Of a stretch of 64,000 bases of DNA, positions 52,566 to 61,376 are shown piece after piece. Origin of the DNA: Paenalicyclobacillus mengziensis (GTDB lineage: Bacteria > Bacillota > Bacilli > Alicyclobacillales > Alicyclobacillaceae); NCBI RefSeq assembly GCF_017298635.1, contig NZ_CP071182.1:2418001-2482000 (forward strand). The letters run 5' to 3'. Within the stretch, counting starts at the first letter, position 1, and each line of letters starts with the position of its first letter. The notes beneath the pieces are model-generated. The model worked only from the letters and a program-made list of their open reading frames with translations. It searched no databases and was not told where the DNA came from. The translations under genes and the position numbers were made by a program.

Positions 52566-53336
52566 CTACGACTCGAGCCCTCCATTGGGACTGATGACTT
52601 GGCCAGTGATATAGGACGTCCTCGGTGACACAAGGAAAACGACGGCGTTTGCAACGTCGTCTGGGTGGCCGAGTCGACCGACCGGCGTACGAGCCTGCAA
52701 CAGCAACATTTCTTCTTGTGACAGTCCCTGCAACATGTCAGTCTCTATGGCACCTGGGGCAACTGCATTGACCGTGATGCCCGATGGGCCTATCTCTTTG
52801 GCCAAAGCCTTCGTAAAGGCAATGATGCCACCTTTGGACGCAGAATACGCGACTTCAAATGACCCTCCCGAGATTCCCCAGATGGAAGAAATGTTGACGA
52901 TTCGCCCGTAACCACTACGGAGCATATAGGGAAGTACGGCTTTCGTGCAGAGAAAAGGTGCAGTCAGGTTGCTTTTTAGCATGCGGTCCCACTCTTCAAG
53001 AGAGGTGTCAAGAAGTAACCGAGACTGGCTGATGCCTGCGTTGTTGACCAATATCTGCGGCGCTCCGAGAGACGTCGAGGCAGTCACAAGGGTTTCGACC
53101 TCTTCCGGACTGCTGACATCTGCCTGTACAGCGATGGCTTTGCTCCCGAGATTCAAAATGGTCTCGACCACCTCTGCAGCAGCAGCTTGCGACTTCAAGT
53201 AATTCACAACGACGTGTGCGCCAGCTCTGCCAAGGGCAATCGCAATCGATCGGCCAATGCCTCTTGAAGCCCCTGTGACAATCGCCGTTTGACCGTAGAG
53301 TGGTCGTGTAGTTGAAAACATCTCAGCATTCTTCAT
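52566..53336 (-). CDS. Short-chain dehydrogenase, 3-oxoacyl-ACP/acyl-CoA reductase-like (FabG type)
   Basis: A 256-residue SDR enzyme: NADP-binding IVTGASRGIGRSIA, VNNAGIS, catalytic Ser in VNISSIWG, the YSASK motif, and VAPGAIETDM. It could reduce 3-oxoacyl thioesters; the closest idea is YmfI/FabG-like. AAGGAGTGA precedes the ATG. Divergent from the acyl-CoA carboxylase operon with a shared inverted repeat between them, which suggests a joint role in acyl-CoA metabolism. Confidence 0.85.
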   Translation of the reverse strand: MKNAEMFSTTRPLYGQTAIVTGASRGIGRSIAIALGRAGAHVVVNYLKSQAAAAEVVETILNLGSKAIAVQADVSSPEEVETLVTASTSLGAPQILVNNAGISQSRLLLDTSLEEWDRMLKSNLTAPFLCTKAVLPYMLRSGYGRIVNISSIWGISGGSFEVAYSASKGGIIAFTKALAKEIGPSGITVNAVAPGAIETDMLQGLSQEEMLLLQARTPVGRLGHPDDVANAVVFLVSPRTSYITGQVISPNGGLES

Positions 53337-53368
53337 GATGACGGTTCACTCCTTGCCCACATCCAAAT

Positions 53369-53407
53369 GGGACGATGCTGACCCGCTAGGGACGATGCTG
53401 ACCCGCT
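53369..53407. repeat. Near-perfect 20-bp tandem duplication upstream of the FabG-like gene
   Basis: GGGACGATGCTGACCCGCT occurs twice in a row (53369 and 53388 onward). No gene is involved. Confidence 0.75.
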
Positions 53408-53459
53408 CGCGGGGCAGTTGATGACCCGTGCCGGGTGGGCAGGGGTCATATCACGATTC

Positions 53460-53488
53460 TTGACAATTGACGCATTGTCAAATTGTAT
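53460..53488. promoter_or_regulatory. Inverted repeat and promoter between fabG-like gene and carboxylase operon
   Basis: TTGACAAT (53460-53467) and ATTGTCAA (53474-53481) form a perfect 8-bp inverted repeat with six bases between. Read to the right, TTGACA-17-TTGTAT (53483-53488) is a good promoter, so a bound regulator would block it; the mirror TTGACA on the minus strand could serve the divergent gene. Confidence 0.65.
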
Positions 53489-53650
53489 CATACGCGTGGG
53501 GGTTTGTCCCGCTCTGGGAAGGTCCTCAAAAGACCCCTCAGGCCCCGCGAAAAAGCACTTCTGACAGCCCCGATGACCGTATCTTTCACTTTGCAAAGGG
53601 GGGCTTGAACTGCTAACCTTAAAGGCGAATATGGGGAGGAGTGGGTGCTC

Positions 53651-54997
53651 TTGATTCGGAAACTCCTGATTGCGAATCGTGGTGAGATTGCGTGTCGGAT
53701 TATTCGAACCTGCCGAAAGATGGGCATCAGTACCGTGGCCGTGTACTCAGATGCAGACAAAGACGCGCTGCACGTTCAGCTGGCGGACGAAGCGGTTCGC
53801 ATTGGTCCGCCTCCCGTGGCGCAGAGTTACTTGCAGATTGATGTCATCATCGACGCTGCAAAAAGTACGGGAGCCGATGCATTGCACCCGGGGTACGGCC
53901 TACAGAGCGAGAATCCGGAACTTGCCCGGCGCTCAGAAGAGGCAGGGATTCGCTTTGTCGGCCCTTCGAGTGTGGCGATTGCACAGATGGGCAGCAAAGT
54001 CGCAGCTCGTCAGATGATGAAGCAGGCGGGGGTACCGCTTGTACCAGGGTCCGATGGGGCTGTTGCGGGAGACGAGCAGGCTTTGGCAGAAGCTGAGCGC
54101 ATCGGCTACCCCGTGATGTTGAAGGCTTCTGCGGGTGGCGGTGGTATCGGAATGCAGGTCGTCGAAAACGCTGACGCTTTAAAGAAAGCGTTTGCTTCAA
54201 ATCAGACCAGGGCGAAAGCGTATTTTGGAAACGGCGAGATGTTTATTGAAAAGCAGATTATGCGGCCTCGTCACATCGAGGTTCAAGTGCTCTTTGATGA
54301 GCATGGAAACGGCGTCTATCTGTGGGAACGGGAGTGTTCAGTGCAACGGCGACACCAGAAGGTGGTTGAAGAAGCGCCATCTCCGTTTCTAGACTCAACG
54401 CTGCGCAGGCAAATGGGTGAAACAGCGCTCCTGGCCGCTCGCAGTATCGGTTACGCCAATGCAGGTACCGTGGAATTCATCGTCGACGAGGACCGGAATT
54501 TTTATTTTCTTGAGATGAACACAAGGCTTCAGGTCGAGCATCCGGTTACAGAGTTCATCACGGGTCTCGACATCGTCGAGTGGCAACTACGCATCGCAGA
54601 TGGTGACAGACTCGCTTTTACACAGGAAGATATCCAACTAAGAGGACACGCAATCGAATGCCGTGTGTATGCAGAAGACCCGGTGAGAATGCTGCCTTCT
54701 CCAGGAACCATCACCGAGTTGGTACTCCCCGAAGGCGAAGGCATTCGTAATGATGTCGGCGTCACAAATTCAACAGTGGTTACTCCGTTTTACGATCCGA
54801 TGGTGGGAAAGCTGATTGCGTATGGAGCGGATCGACATGAAGCCATTTCGAGAATGGCGGACGCTCTTTTACAGTACCGCGTCGAAGGAATTAAAACCAA
54901 TCTGCCATTGCTCGCAAAAATCATTGCAGCAGACGCATTTCGAAGTGGTGACACAACAACAGATTTTATTTCACAACATATTTCCTGGAAGGAGTAA
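53651..54997 (+). CDS. Biotin carboxylase subunit of an acyl-CoA carboxylase
   Basis: Carboxylates biotin on the carrier protein using ATP and bicarbonate. It shows KLLIANRGEIACRIIRTC, LKASAGGGGIGMQ, the EKQIMRPRHIEVQVL segment and EMNTRLQVEHPVTE. Start TTG 53651 lies nine bases after GGGGAGGAG, preferred to GTG 53645 at three. 448 residues, the size of AccC. The small BCCP and carboxyltransferase that follow, and not accB/accD, point to methylcrotonyl- or propionyl-CoA carboxylase (B. subtilis YngH-like) rather than acetyl-CoA carboxylase. Confidence 0.88.
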   Translation: MIRKLLIANRGEIACRIIRTCRKMGISTVAVYSDADKDALHVQLADEAVRIGPPPVAQSYLQIDVIIDAAKSTGADALHPGYGLQSENPELARRSEEAGIRFVGPSSVAIAQMGSKVAARQMMKQAGVPLVPGSDGAVAGDEQALAEAERIGYPVMLKASAGGGGIGMQVVENADALKKAFASNQTRAKAYFGNGEMFIEKQIMRPRHIEVQVLFDEHGNGVYLWERECSVQRRHQKVVEEAPSPFLDSTLRRQMGETALLAARSIGYANAGTVEFIVDEDRNFYFLEMNTRLQVEHPVTEFITGLDIVEWQLRIADGDRLAFTQEDIQLRGHAIECRVYAEDPVRMLPSPGTITELVLPEGEGIRNDVGVTNSTVVTPFYDPMVGKLIAYGADRHEAISRMADALLQYRVEGIKTNLPLLAKIIAADAFRSGDTTTDFISQHISWKE

Positions 54998-55002
54998 TTC
55001 AA

Positions 55003-55215
55003 GTGAACGTTGTCGCAAGTATGGCTGGAACGGTCTTATCTGTATTAGTGGAGGTTGGTGGCACAGTGGCCGACGGACAAGACGTCGTTGTGCTTGAGTC
55101 GATGAAGATGGAGGTTCCGGTACAGGCGGAAGCATCGGGTAAAGTTGTAAAAGTTCACGTGCAGCCTGGTGACTTTGTTAACGAAGGCGACGTGTTGATT
55201 GACCTCGAAGCTTGA
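55003..55215 (+). CDS. Small biotin carboxyl carrier protein
   Basis: A 70-residue biotinyl domain with VLESMKMEVPV, where Lys of the MKM motif carries biotin. It lacks the N-terminal part of AccB. GTG 55003 follows GGAAGGAG. YngHB-like; passes carboxyl groups between the gene products on either side. Confidence 0.93.
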   Translation: MNVVASMAGTVLSVLVEVGGTVADGQDVVVLESMKMEVPVQAEASGKVVKVHVQPGDFVNEGDVLIDLEA

Positions 55216-55254
55216 TTTTGTTGTGGCAAAGGTTGTTTACGGGGGAGGGCTAAT

Positions 55255-56040
55255 TTGTTGAGTACACCGCTGGTTCTGAAACAGGAAGATGACGGCATTG
55301 TCACATTGACCTTGAATCGTGAAGACGCTGCGAATGCCCTGTCACGAGACCTGTTGCTCTGCTTAAGGGATCACGCCGAGGACCTCAGGGCGCGGACAGA
55401 CGTCCGCGTTGTGGTCATCACCGGAGCAGGAGAGCGTGCGTTTTGTGCGGGTGCAGACCTGAAAGAGCGGCGTGGAATGAATGAAGACCAGGTCCGAGGG
55501 GCGGTTGCTTTGATACGCTCGACCATTCACGCTCTGTCGACGCTCCCGCAACCTGTGATTGCAGCTGTGGGCGGTGTCGCTTTTGGCGGAGGCACCGAGT
55601 TGGCACTTGCGGCAGACCTCAGAGTTGCAGCTGACAATGCGGTTTTTGGACTCACCGAAACCAGTCTCGCAATCATTCCTGGCGCGGGTGGGACACAGCG
55701 TCTCGCTCGCTTGGTTGGTGTTGCGAAGGCAAAAGAACTGATTTTCACGGCACGACGCATCGATGCGGTTACAGCCCTTGAGCTTGGCATCGTGAACCAA
55801 GTTGTCAAAAAAGGTGAACTCTCTGCGAAGGTCCACGAGTTAGCTCAGGAAATTCAGAAGAACGGACCGATTGCAGTGAGACAAGCCAAGCTGGCGATTG
55901 ACCGCGGTGCGGACGTCGACCTGAACACAGGTCTTGCCATCGAGGCGCTCGCTTATGAGGTGGTCATTCCGACGGAAGATCGGCTTGAGGGTCTTGCAGC
56001 GTTTGCGGAAAAACGTAAGCCGCAGTATAAAGGTAAGTAG
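55255..56040 (+). CDS. Enoyl-CoA hydratase, methylglutaconyl-CoA hydratase-like
   Basis: Crotonase-fold enzyme of 261 residues, with the oxyanion-hole segments AFCAGADLKER and GVAFGGGTELALAADLR, and ETSLAIIPGAGGTQRL, close to human AUH and B. subtilis YngF. It probably hydrates 3-methylglutaconyl-CoA in leucine breakdown, given the carboxylase genes around it. TTG start follows GGGGGAGGG. No HMG-CoA lyase gene (YngG) is present in this cluster. Confidence 0.85.
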   Translation: MLSTPLVLKQEDDGIVTLTLNREDAANALSRDLLLCLRDHAEDLRARTDVRVVVITGAGERAFCAGADLKERRGMNEDQVRGAVALIRSTIHALSTLPQPVIAAVGGVAFGGGTELALAADLRVAADNAVFGLTETSLAIIPGAGGTQRLARLVGVAKAKELIFTARRIDAVTALELGIVNQVVKKGELSAKVHELAQEIQKNGPIAVRQAKLAIDRGADVDLNTGLAIEALAYEVVIPTEDRLEGLAAFAEKRKPQYKGK

Positions 56041-56052
56041 GGAGTGTCATTC

Positions 56053-57579
56053 ATGGACAACGCGAACCACGCAGACAAGGTCAACCGAATCCTCGCTGGT
56101 GGAGCAAAGCGATATCACGAAAAAAATGCAGAATGCGGCAAACTGTTCGTACGTGAACGACTTCGCCTTTTGTTTGATGACGGCGTCTCGTTCGAGGATG
56201 GACTTTTTGCCAATTGCGAAGCAGACGGGCTCCCTGCGGACGGTGTCGTTACCGGCATCGGAAAAATTCACGGCAGACCCGTTGCCGTCATGGCGAACGA
56301 TAGCACGGTGAAAGCGGGCAGTTGGGGCGCGCGGACTGTGGAGAAGATCATCCGGATTCAGGAAGTCGCCGAGAAGATGCAGATTCCACTGGTCTACCTC
56401 GTGGATTCGGCTGGGGCCCGAATTACGGACCAGGTCGAAATGTTTCCGGGGCGCAGAGGTGCTGGACGTATATTTTACAATCAGGTCCGGCTGTCCGGTA
56501 TGATTCCGCAGGTCTGCTTGCTGTTTGGTCCGTCGGCTGCTGGCGGGGCCTACATTCCGGCCTTTTGCGATATCGTCATCATGGTCGACAAAAACGCCAG
56601 CATGTACCTTGGGTCACCGCGGATGGCTGAGATGGTGATTGGTGAAAAGGTCACTCTTGAAGAAATGGGCGGAGCTCGCATGCACTGTTCCGTCAGCGGT
56701 TGCGGGGATGTGCTTGCTCCAGACGAGCCTGCTGCCATTGAGTCCGCACGCAGGTATCTGTCGTTTATGCCAAACCACTCGGGTGACAAAGTAGAGCGCA
56801 TCGAGTCCACATCACCTGCTGCCACAGGGCGCAAACTGGCAGACATCATTCCTGCCAACCAAAATGCACCGTTTAATATGCTGGACTTTATCACGCAAAT
56901 TGTGGACGATGGTTCCTGGTATGAAGTCAAGCGTCTGTTTGCTCAAGAACTGCTGACCGGCTTCGCGCGTATCGACGGTCGTGCGATTGGCATCATTGCC
57001 AATCAACCGCGTGTCAAGGGTGGTGTCTTGTTTGTCGATTCCGCGGACAAAGCAGCCCGCTTTATCACTCTGTGCGACGCTTTTAATATTCCAATTTTGT
57101 TCTTAGCTGACGTCCCTGGGTTTATGATCGGGACAAAAGTGGAACGAGCTGGTATTATTCGTCATGGAGCCAAGTTCATCGCAGCGATGTCCGAAGCCAC
57201 TGTACCAAAGCTGAGTGTGATTGTGCGTAAAGCGTACGGCGCAGGATTGTACGCAATGGCAGGACCCGCCTTTGAGCCTGACTGCTGCCTTGCGTTGCCA
57301 AGTGCTCAGATTGCCGTGATGGGACCGGAGGCAGCTGTGAACGCTGTGTACAGCAATAAAATTGCAGAGTTGCCCGAATCAGAACGGGCTGCCTTTATTG
57401 AAGAAAAGCGGGAAGAGTACAAGCAGGATATAGATATTTATCGACTCGCCTCCGAACTGGTGATTGACGGGATTGTAGAGCCGGATGACTTGCGCGACGA
57501 ACTTTGTACAAGGCTTGCGGTGTATGAGCAAAAGTCAATGACCTTTGGACGGCGTAAGCACGCTGTGTACCCCGTCTAG
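56053..57579 (+). CDS. Acyl-CoA carboxylase carboxyltransferase subunit
   Basis: Transfers the carboxyl group from biotin to an acyl-CoA. 508 residues with both crotonase-like halves: YLVDSAGARITDQVEMFPGR, FGPSAAGGAYIPAFCD, and in the second half ANQPRVKGGVLFVDSADK and FLADVPGFMIGT. It resembles methylcrotonyl/propionyl-CoA carboxylase beta chains (YngE). ATG 56053 has GGGAG eight bases upstream, better than GTG 56044. Ends the four-gene acyl-CoA operon. Confidence 0.9.
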   Translation: MDNANHADKVNRILAGGAKRYHEKNAECGKLFVRERLRLLFDDGVSFEDGLFANCEADGLPADGVVTGIGKIHGRPVAVMANDSTVKAGSWGARTVEKIIRIQEVAEKMQIPLVYLVDSAGARITDQVEMFPGRRGAGRIFYNQVRLSGMIPQVCLLFGPSAAGGAYIPAFCDIVIMVDKNASMYLGSPRMAEMVIGEKVTLEEMGGARMHCSVSGCGDVLAPDEPAAIESARRYLSFMPNHSGDKVERIESTSPAATGRKLADIIPANQNAPFNMLDFITQIVDDGSWYEVKRLFAQELLTGFARIDGRAIGIIANQPRVKGGVLFVDSADKAARFITLCDAFNIPILFLADVPGFMIGTKVERAGIIRHGAKFIAAMSEATVPKLSVIVRKAYGAGLYAMAGPAFEPDCCLALPSAQIAVMGPEAAVNAVYSNKIAELPESERAAFIEEKREEYKQDIDIYRLASELVIDGIVEPDDLRDELCTRLAVYEQKSMTFGRRKHAVYPV

Positions 57580-57596
57580 GAAATGGAGTTGTCAGC

Positions 57597-59234
57597 ATGA
57601 AGTGGTCGTACAGGTCAGAACCGACGGGTCAATCCTTGACAGACTTGCACAGCACTGATTTTGCCCAGGTGGCTGACCTATATCATAACCAGAATCCCCA
57701 GTTGCAAGAGACGTATCGGCGCCGCGAGCAAACACTGAATCCAAAATACACTCTGCCTCATCGGGAGCAATTGGTTGAGGCGCTGCGTCCATTTTTAGCG
57801 TCTGTCGATGCACCGTCCGCTGCGAGACAGGAGCTAGAGCGGCTGCTCGACCCACAAGCCACAGTGGTCGTTGCAGGTCAACAGGCGGGGCTTTTTACCG
57901 GCCCGCTCTATTCTCTGTACAAGGCCCTTTCAGCGGTTGGACTGGCGCGTCGCCTGGAGGCTGAGCTTGGCAAACCCGTAGTGCCAGTGTTTTGGATCGC
58001 GTCCGAGGACCATGACTGGGGTGAGGTCGATCACGCTTACCTCCTCGATGCTTCCGACAATGTGAAGCGGATTCGCCTCCCTGAGGCGCCTTTGCTGCAC
58101 CAAATGGTTCACCATTATCAAGTCTCCCGGCAGTCCGTACAAGCCGTGCTAGAGGAGCTTGCCCGGACGCTACCCCAAGGTCCGTGGCGGTCTGAGGTGC
58201 TCGAAGCGGTAGAGGCGTGTTCCCGCAAGTCAAGCACCTTGGTCGGCTGGTTTGCCTCTCTCATGTACCGATTGCTTGGGGACACCAAATTGGTGATGCT
58301 TGACCCTTGCCTGCCGGGGTTGCGGCAGCTTGTGGCGAATGTCTGGTCTGACGTGGTGACAAAACGGGACGAGTTGGCGGTCAACTTGGATGGAAAGTAC
58401 GCCGAGGTGACTCGACGTGGCTTCGAGCCGGCCGTCATTCGCGACCAGTTGAATACCACGCTCTTCTATGTTACCGATGGAAAACGTTATGTCCTCGAGC
58501 GTACACCTTCGCCCAATCGACTACGGGTTCGCGGACTTGGTGTAGAAGATTCTGTGCAAGGATGGCTTCACAAGATTGAAGAGAGCCCCACTTCGTTCAG
58601 TTCCAATGTGTTGCTGCGACCTGTGGTTCAGGACTGTCTGTTGCCCACCCTCGCGTTTGTAGGCGGTCCAGCGGAGATTGCCTATCACGCTCTGTCCGCC
58701 GCTGTGTTTGAAACGCTTGGCAGAGAACTGCCACCTTTGCTGCTGCGGGATAGGCTTACACTGTATCCGCCGACCGTACTTCGCAGCATGGAAAAGTGGG
58801 AGATCTCAATGGTTGATGTAGGCCACCCTGCAGACTTGGAGTCTCGTGCTGTGCACGCACTCGGCGGAACAGAGTTCGACATGGCGTATGAACAAATGCT
58901 TGTACAAACCAAGGAGCGGTGGCAGCGTTGGGCGAAGGAGCACACTGCGCTGGGGCCTCAGATTCAGATGATGGCGGAAGCTCAAGCAAAACGCGAAGCT
59001 GCTGGAATTCACAAGACCACGCAGAAAGCAAAGAATTTTCTGGCCAGGGTTCATGAGACAGAGGTCCGGCAGTTGCGCCACATAGAACGCTGGCTTTGGG
59101 TAGACGGTCATCAACAGGAACGCCGATTGTGTCCCCTCAATTTCTGGACACGTTACGGCTTCGATTGGCTCTTGCAGCTACCGTTCTGGGGAGATTACTC
59201 GCTGCCGCGTGGGATTTTCGATGTTCAAATGTAG
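57597..59234 (+). CDS. bshC: Bacillithiol biosynthesis cysteine-adding enzyme
   Basis: Putative ligase that adds cysteine to GlcN-malate, the last step of bacillithiol synthesis. Family signatures: VVVAGQQAGLFTGPLYSLYKA, VVPVFWIASEDHDWGEVDH, and a coiled-coil segment near 430-490. 545 residues, normal. GGAG is nine bases before ATG 57597, 17 bp after the carboxyltransferase gene. In many Bacilli bshC lies just before mraZ, as here. Confidence 0.93.
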   Translation: MKWSYRSEPTGQSLTDLHSTDFAQVADLYHNQNPQLQETYRRREQTLNPKYTLPHREQLVEALRPFLASVDAPSAARQELERLLDPQATVVVAGQQAGLFTGPLYSLYKALSAVGLARRLEAELGKPVVPVFWIASEDHDWGEVDHAYLLDASDNVKRIRLPEAPLLHQMVHHYQVSRQSVQAVLEELARTLPQGPWRSEVLEAVEACSRKSSTLVGWFASLMYRLLGDTKLVMLDPCLPGLRQLVANVWSDVVTKRDELAVNLDGKYAEVTRRGFEPAVIRDQLNTTLFYVTDGKRYVLERTPSPNRLRVRGLGVEDSVQGWLHKIEESPTSFSSNVLLRPVVQDCLLPTLAFVGGPAEIAYHALSAAVFETLGRELPPLLLRDRLTLYPPTVLRSMEKWEISMVDVGHPADLESRAVHALGGTEFDMAYEQMLVQTKERWQRWAKEHTALGPQIQMMAEAQAKREAAGIHKTTQKAKNFLARVHETEVRQLRHIERWLWVDGHQQERRLCPLNFWTRYGFDWLLQLPFWGDYSLPRGIFDVQM

Positions 59235-59293
59235 TCAAAACCGAAGTGCCGTGCTATCTCGCTGTGAGTGATAAAAGTCAACGCGTTGCAAGT

Positions 59294-59339
59294 GAGGCTG
59301 TTCGATGTCCTCGATGAGGGACATCGAACAGCCTCTTTC
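59294..59339 (+). terminator. Terminator between bshC and mraZ
   Basis: A 17-bp perfect stem (GAGGCTGTTCGATGTCC and its complement), loop of eight, followed by TTTCG. Confidence 0.85.
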
Positions 59340-59471
59340 GTGTGACCGAAAGAGATACTCAGCGACCGGAATAAACCAGAGCGGGCGCGGAATTTCCGCC
59401 TACAAGAAATTATTGAGAAAAGTTGATTCTGAAGCAGGAATTCTTTCCCGTGGGGCGAAGACATAACACAG

Positions 59472-59506
59472 TGGTGGAAAGTGGAGTGAAGTGGAGCAAA
59501 ATGGAG
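59472..59506 (+). promoter_or_regulatory. TGGAG direct repeats, probable MraZ boxes
   Basis: TGGAG occurs at 59482, 59492 and 59502 with an exact 10-bp period, and TGGTGGAA at 59472. MraZ represses its own dcw operon by binding short direct repeats (TGGGN5 in E. coli), so these are likely its boxes. No clear -35/-10 pair was found. Confidence 0.55.
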
Positions 59507-59525
59507 CCGGGCGGTGATGAGAAAC

Positions 59526-59957
59526 GTGTTCATGGGGGAATATCAACACACCCTGGACGACAAGGGACGAGTTATCGTTCCTGCAAAGTTCCGCGAAGGA
59601 CTGGGCGAGTCCTTTGTGATGACACGTGGCCTGGACAAATGCTTGTTTGTATACCCGCAGAGTGAATGGGAGATTCTAGAGCAGAAGCTGAAGAGTCTAC
59701 CCATGACGAGAGCAGATGCGCGTTCCTTTGTGCGGTTCTTTCTCTCTGGGGCTACAGAATGTGCGCTTGACAAACAAGGGCGAATCGTCATTCCAACACT
59801 GCTGCGAGATTATGCGACCTTGGATAGGGATATTGTTGTCCTTGGGGTGTCGAATCGGGTCGAGATCTGGAGCCAGGAACGCTGGCACGAGTACTCCGAT
59901 GCGGCAGCAGAGTCATTTGCGGATATCGCTGAAGGCTTGGTTGACTTGTCGTTCTGA
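59526..59957 (+). CDS. mraZ: Transcriptional regulator MraZ
   Basis: AbrB-fold DNA-binding protein that forms rings and controls the division/cell-wall (dcw) cluster. Two SWIM-like repeats: [21 protein letters not shown] and [19 protein letters not shown] (listed in part). GTG 59526 gives 143 residues and the exact start of relatives (MFMGEYQHT); the GTG at 59514 is upstream of it. First gene of the cluster. Confidence 0.93.
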   Translation: MFMGEYQHTLDDKGRVIVPAKFREGLGESFVMTRGLDKCLFVYPQSEWEILEQKLKSLPMTRADARSFVRFFLSGATECALDKQGRIVIPTLLRDYATLDRDIVVLGVSNRVEIWSQERWHEYSDAAAESFADIAEGLVDLSF

Positions 59958-60040
59958 GTCACTCACGTTTCGCTCTGAAGCAAAGCTGACGTACGTGTTC
60001 GTGGAACTCGGTGATTTGGGACAGCATGGAGGAAGGCCAG

Positions 60041-60976
60041 TTGCAGTTTCAGCATGAATCGGTGTTATTGAACGAATTGGTAGACAGTGTTCAACCAAAG
60101 TCAGGTGGGATTTACGTCGACTGCACAGTGGGCGGCGGGGGTCACACAGAGCGTTTGCTTCAGCTCTCATCTCCGGATGGTGTGGTGATTGGGCTTGACC
60201 AAGACGAAAACGCCTTGGTTCACGCGCGAGAGCGGTTGGCACAGCACGGAACTCGGTTGCGACTCATCCACGAAAACTTCCGTAGGATTGCCGAGGTCGT
60301 TTCAGAACTTCGCGTTGGACCTGTGGACGGTGTTGTGTTCGATCTCGGTGTTTCGTCGCCGCAGTTCGACGTCGCTGAGCGAGGATTCAGTTACAAAGCG
60401 GATGCGAAACTTGACATGAGAATGGACCAGACACACGGCATCACAGCAGCCGAGATGGTGAACGGATTCGAAGAATCCCGTTTGGTCCGCGTGTTTTTCG
60501 AATATGGTGAGGAGAAATTCAGTAAGTCCATTGCACGAGCAATTGTTCGCGAACGAGCCAAAGAACCGATTGTGACAACGGGGCGTTTGGCCGATATTAT
60601 ACGGTCTGCGATTCCAGCACCGGCAAGACGAACGGGTCCGCATCCGGCCAGAAGAGTTTTTCAAGCGTTGCGAATCGCTGTCAACGATGAACTTGGAGCA
60701 CTCGATGAAGCTCTTGACGGGGCTTTCCAAGTCCTTAGCAGCGGTGGCAGGTTGGCGGTTATCACTTTTCATTCCCTCGAGGACAAGATTGTGAAACACC
60801 GGTTTGTCGATTGGTGCAAGGGATGTGAGTGTCCACCGGAATTTCCGGTTTGTGTCTGTGGAAAGAAGCCCAGGGCGATGCTGGTTAGTCGCAAAGCCAT
60901 CACTCCTTCGGAAGTCGAATTGAGTCGAAATCAGAGGTCGAGATCAGCGAAATTGCGGATTGTGGAGAAATATTAG
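60041..60976 (+). CDS. rsmH: 16S rRNA C1402 N4-methyltransferase RsmH
   Basis: Methylates C1402 of 16S rRNA in the decoding centre. It has YVDCTVGGGGHTERLL (SAM loop), FDLGVSSPQFDVAERGFS, HPARRVFQALRIAVNDEL and VITFHSLEDKIVKHRF. TTG 60041, eight bases after GGAGG, gives 311 residues beginning MQFQHESVLLNELVD, the normal family length and start. Confidence 0.94.
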   Translation: MQFQHESVLLNELVDSVQPKSGGIYVDCTVGGGGHTERLLQLSSPDGVVIGLDQDENALVHARERLAQHGTRLRLIHENFRRIAEVVSELRVGPVDGVVFDLGVSSPQFDVAERGFSYKADAKLDMRMDQTHGITAAEMVNGFEESRLVRVFFEYGEEKFSKSIARAIVRERAKEPIVTTGRLADIIRSAIPAPARRTGPHPARRVFQALRIAVNDELGALDEALDGAFQVLSSGGRLAVITFHSLEDKIVKHRFVDWCKGCECPPEFPVCVCGKKPRAMLVSRKAITPSEVELSRNQRSRSAKLRIVEKY

Positions 60977-60988
60977 GAGGCAAGACGA

Positions 60989-61357
60989 ATGGCGATGATG
61001 AACGAGAGTGTAGCAAGGGTTGCAAGTTCACAGACGGCTCCAATTGAGTCCCCGAGGATTCATAAAGGTGTAGTCCAGGCGTCTGTTAAAAAATTCGGTA
61101 TGGCTTCAATGTGGGCATGCGTGATTGCGGGTGTGGCTGTATTCTGGTTCATCGCAACGATGGGTGCCCGGATTGACGCAGCCAACTACAAGATTGACAA
61201 TCTGCAAAGCCAGATTCAATCCCAGACAGCAGAAAATGCATCCTTAACGGCCAAAGTCGACCAGCTCAAGGAACCCTCGAGGTTGCTCCAGCAAGCTCTG
61301 AAAGATGGAGCGCACTACGCGAATCCGGTGACTATCGTTACAGGCAGTCAACACTGA
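60989..61357 (+). CDS. ftsL: Cell division protein FtsL
   Basis: 122 residues: a polar cytosolic start, one membrane segment at about 40-58 (WACVIAGVAVFWFIATMG), and an outside coiled coil (YKIDNLQSQIQSQTAENASL). Position between rsmH and pbpB fits FtsL, a division-complex partner of DivIC and PBP2B. Sequence identity is low in this family, so the call rests on context and topology. AGGAGG precedes the ATG. Confidence 0.85.
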   Translation: MAMMNESVARVASSQTAPIESPRIHKGVVQASVKKFGMASMWACVIAGVAVFWFIATMGARIDAANYKIDNLQSQIQSQTAENASLTAKVDQLKEPSRLLQQALKDGAHYANPVTIVTGSQH

Positions 61358-61376
61358 CGGTGGGCGGTGACAACAG

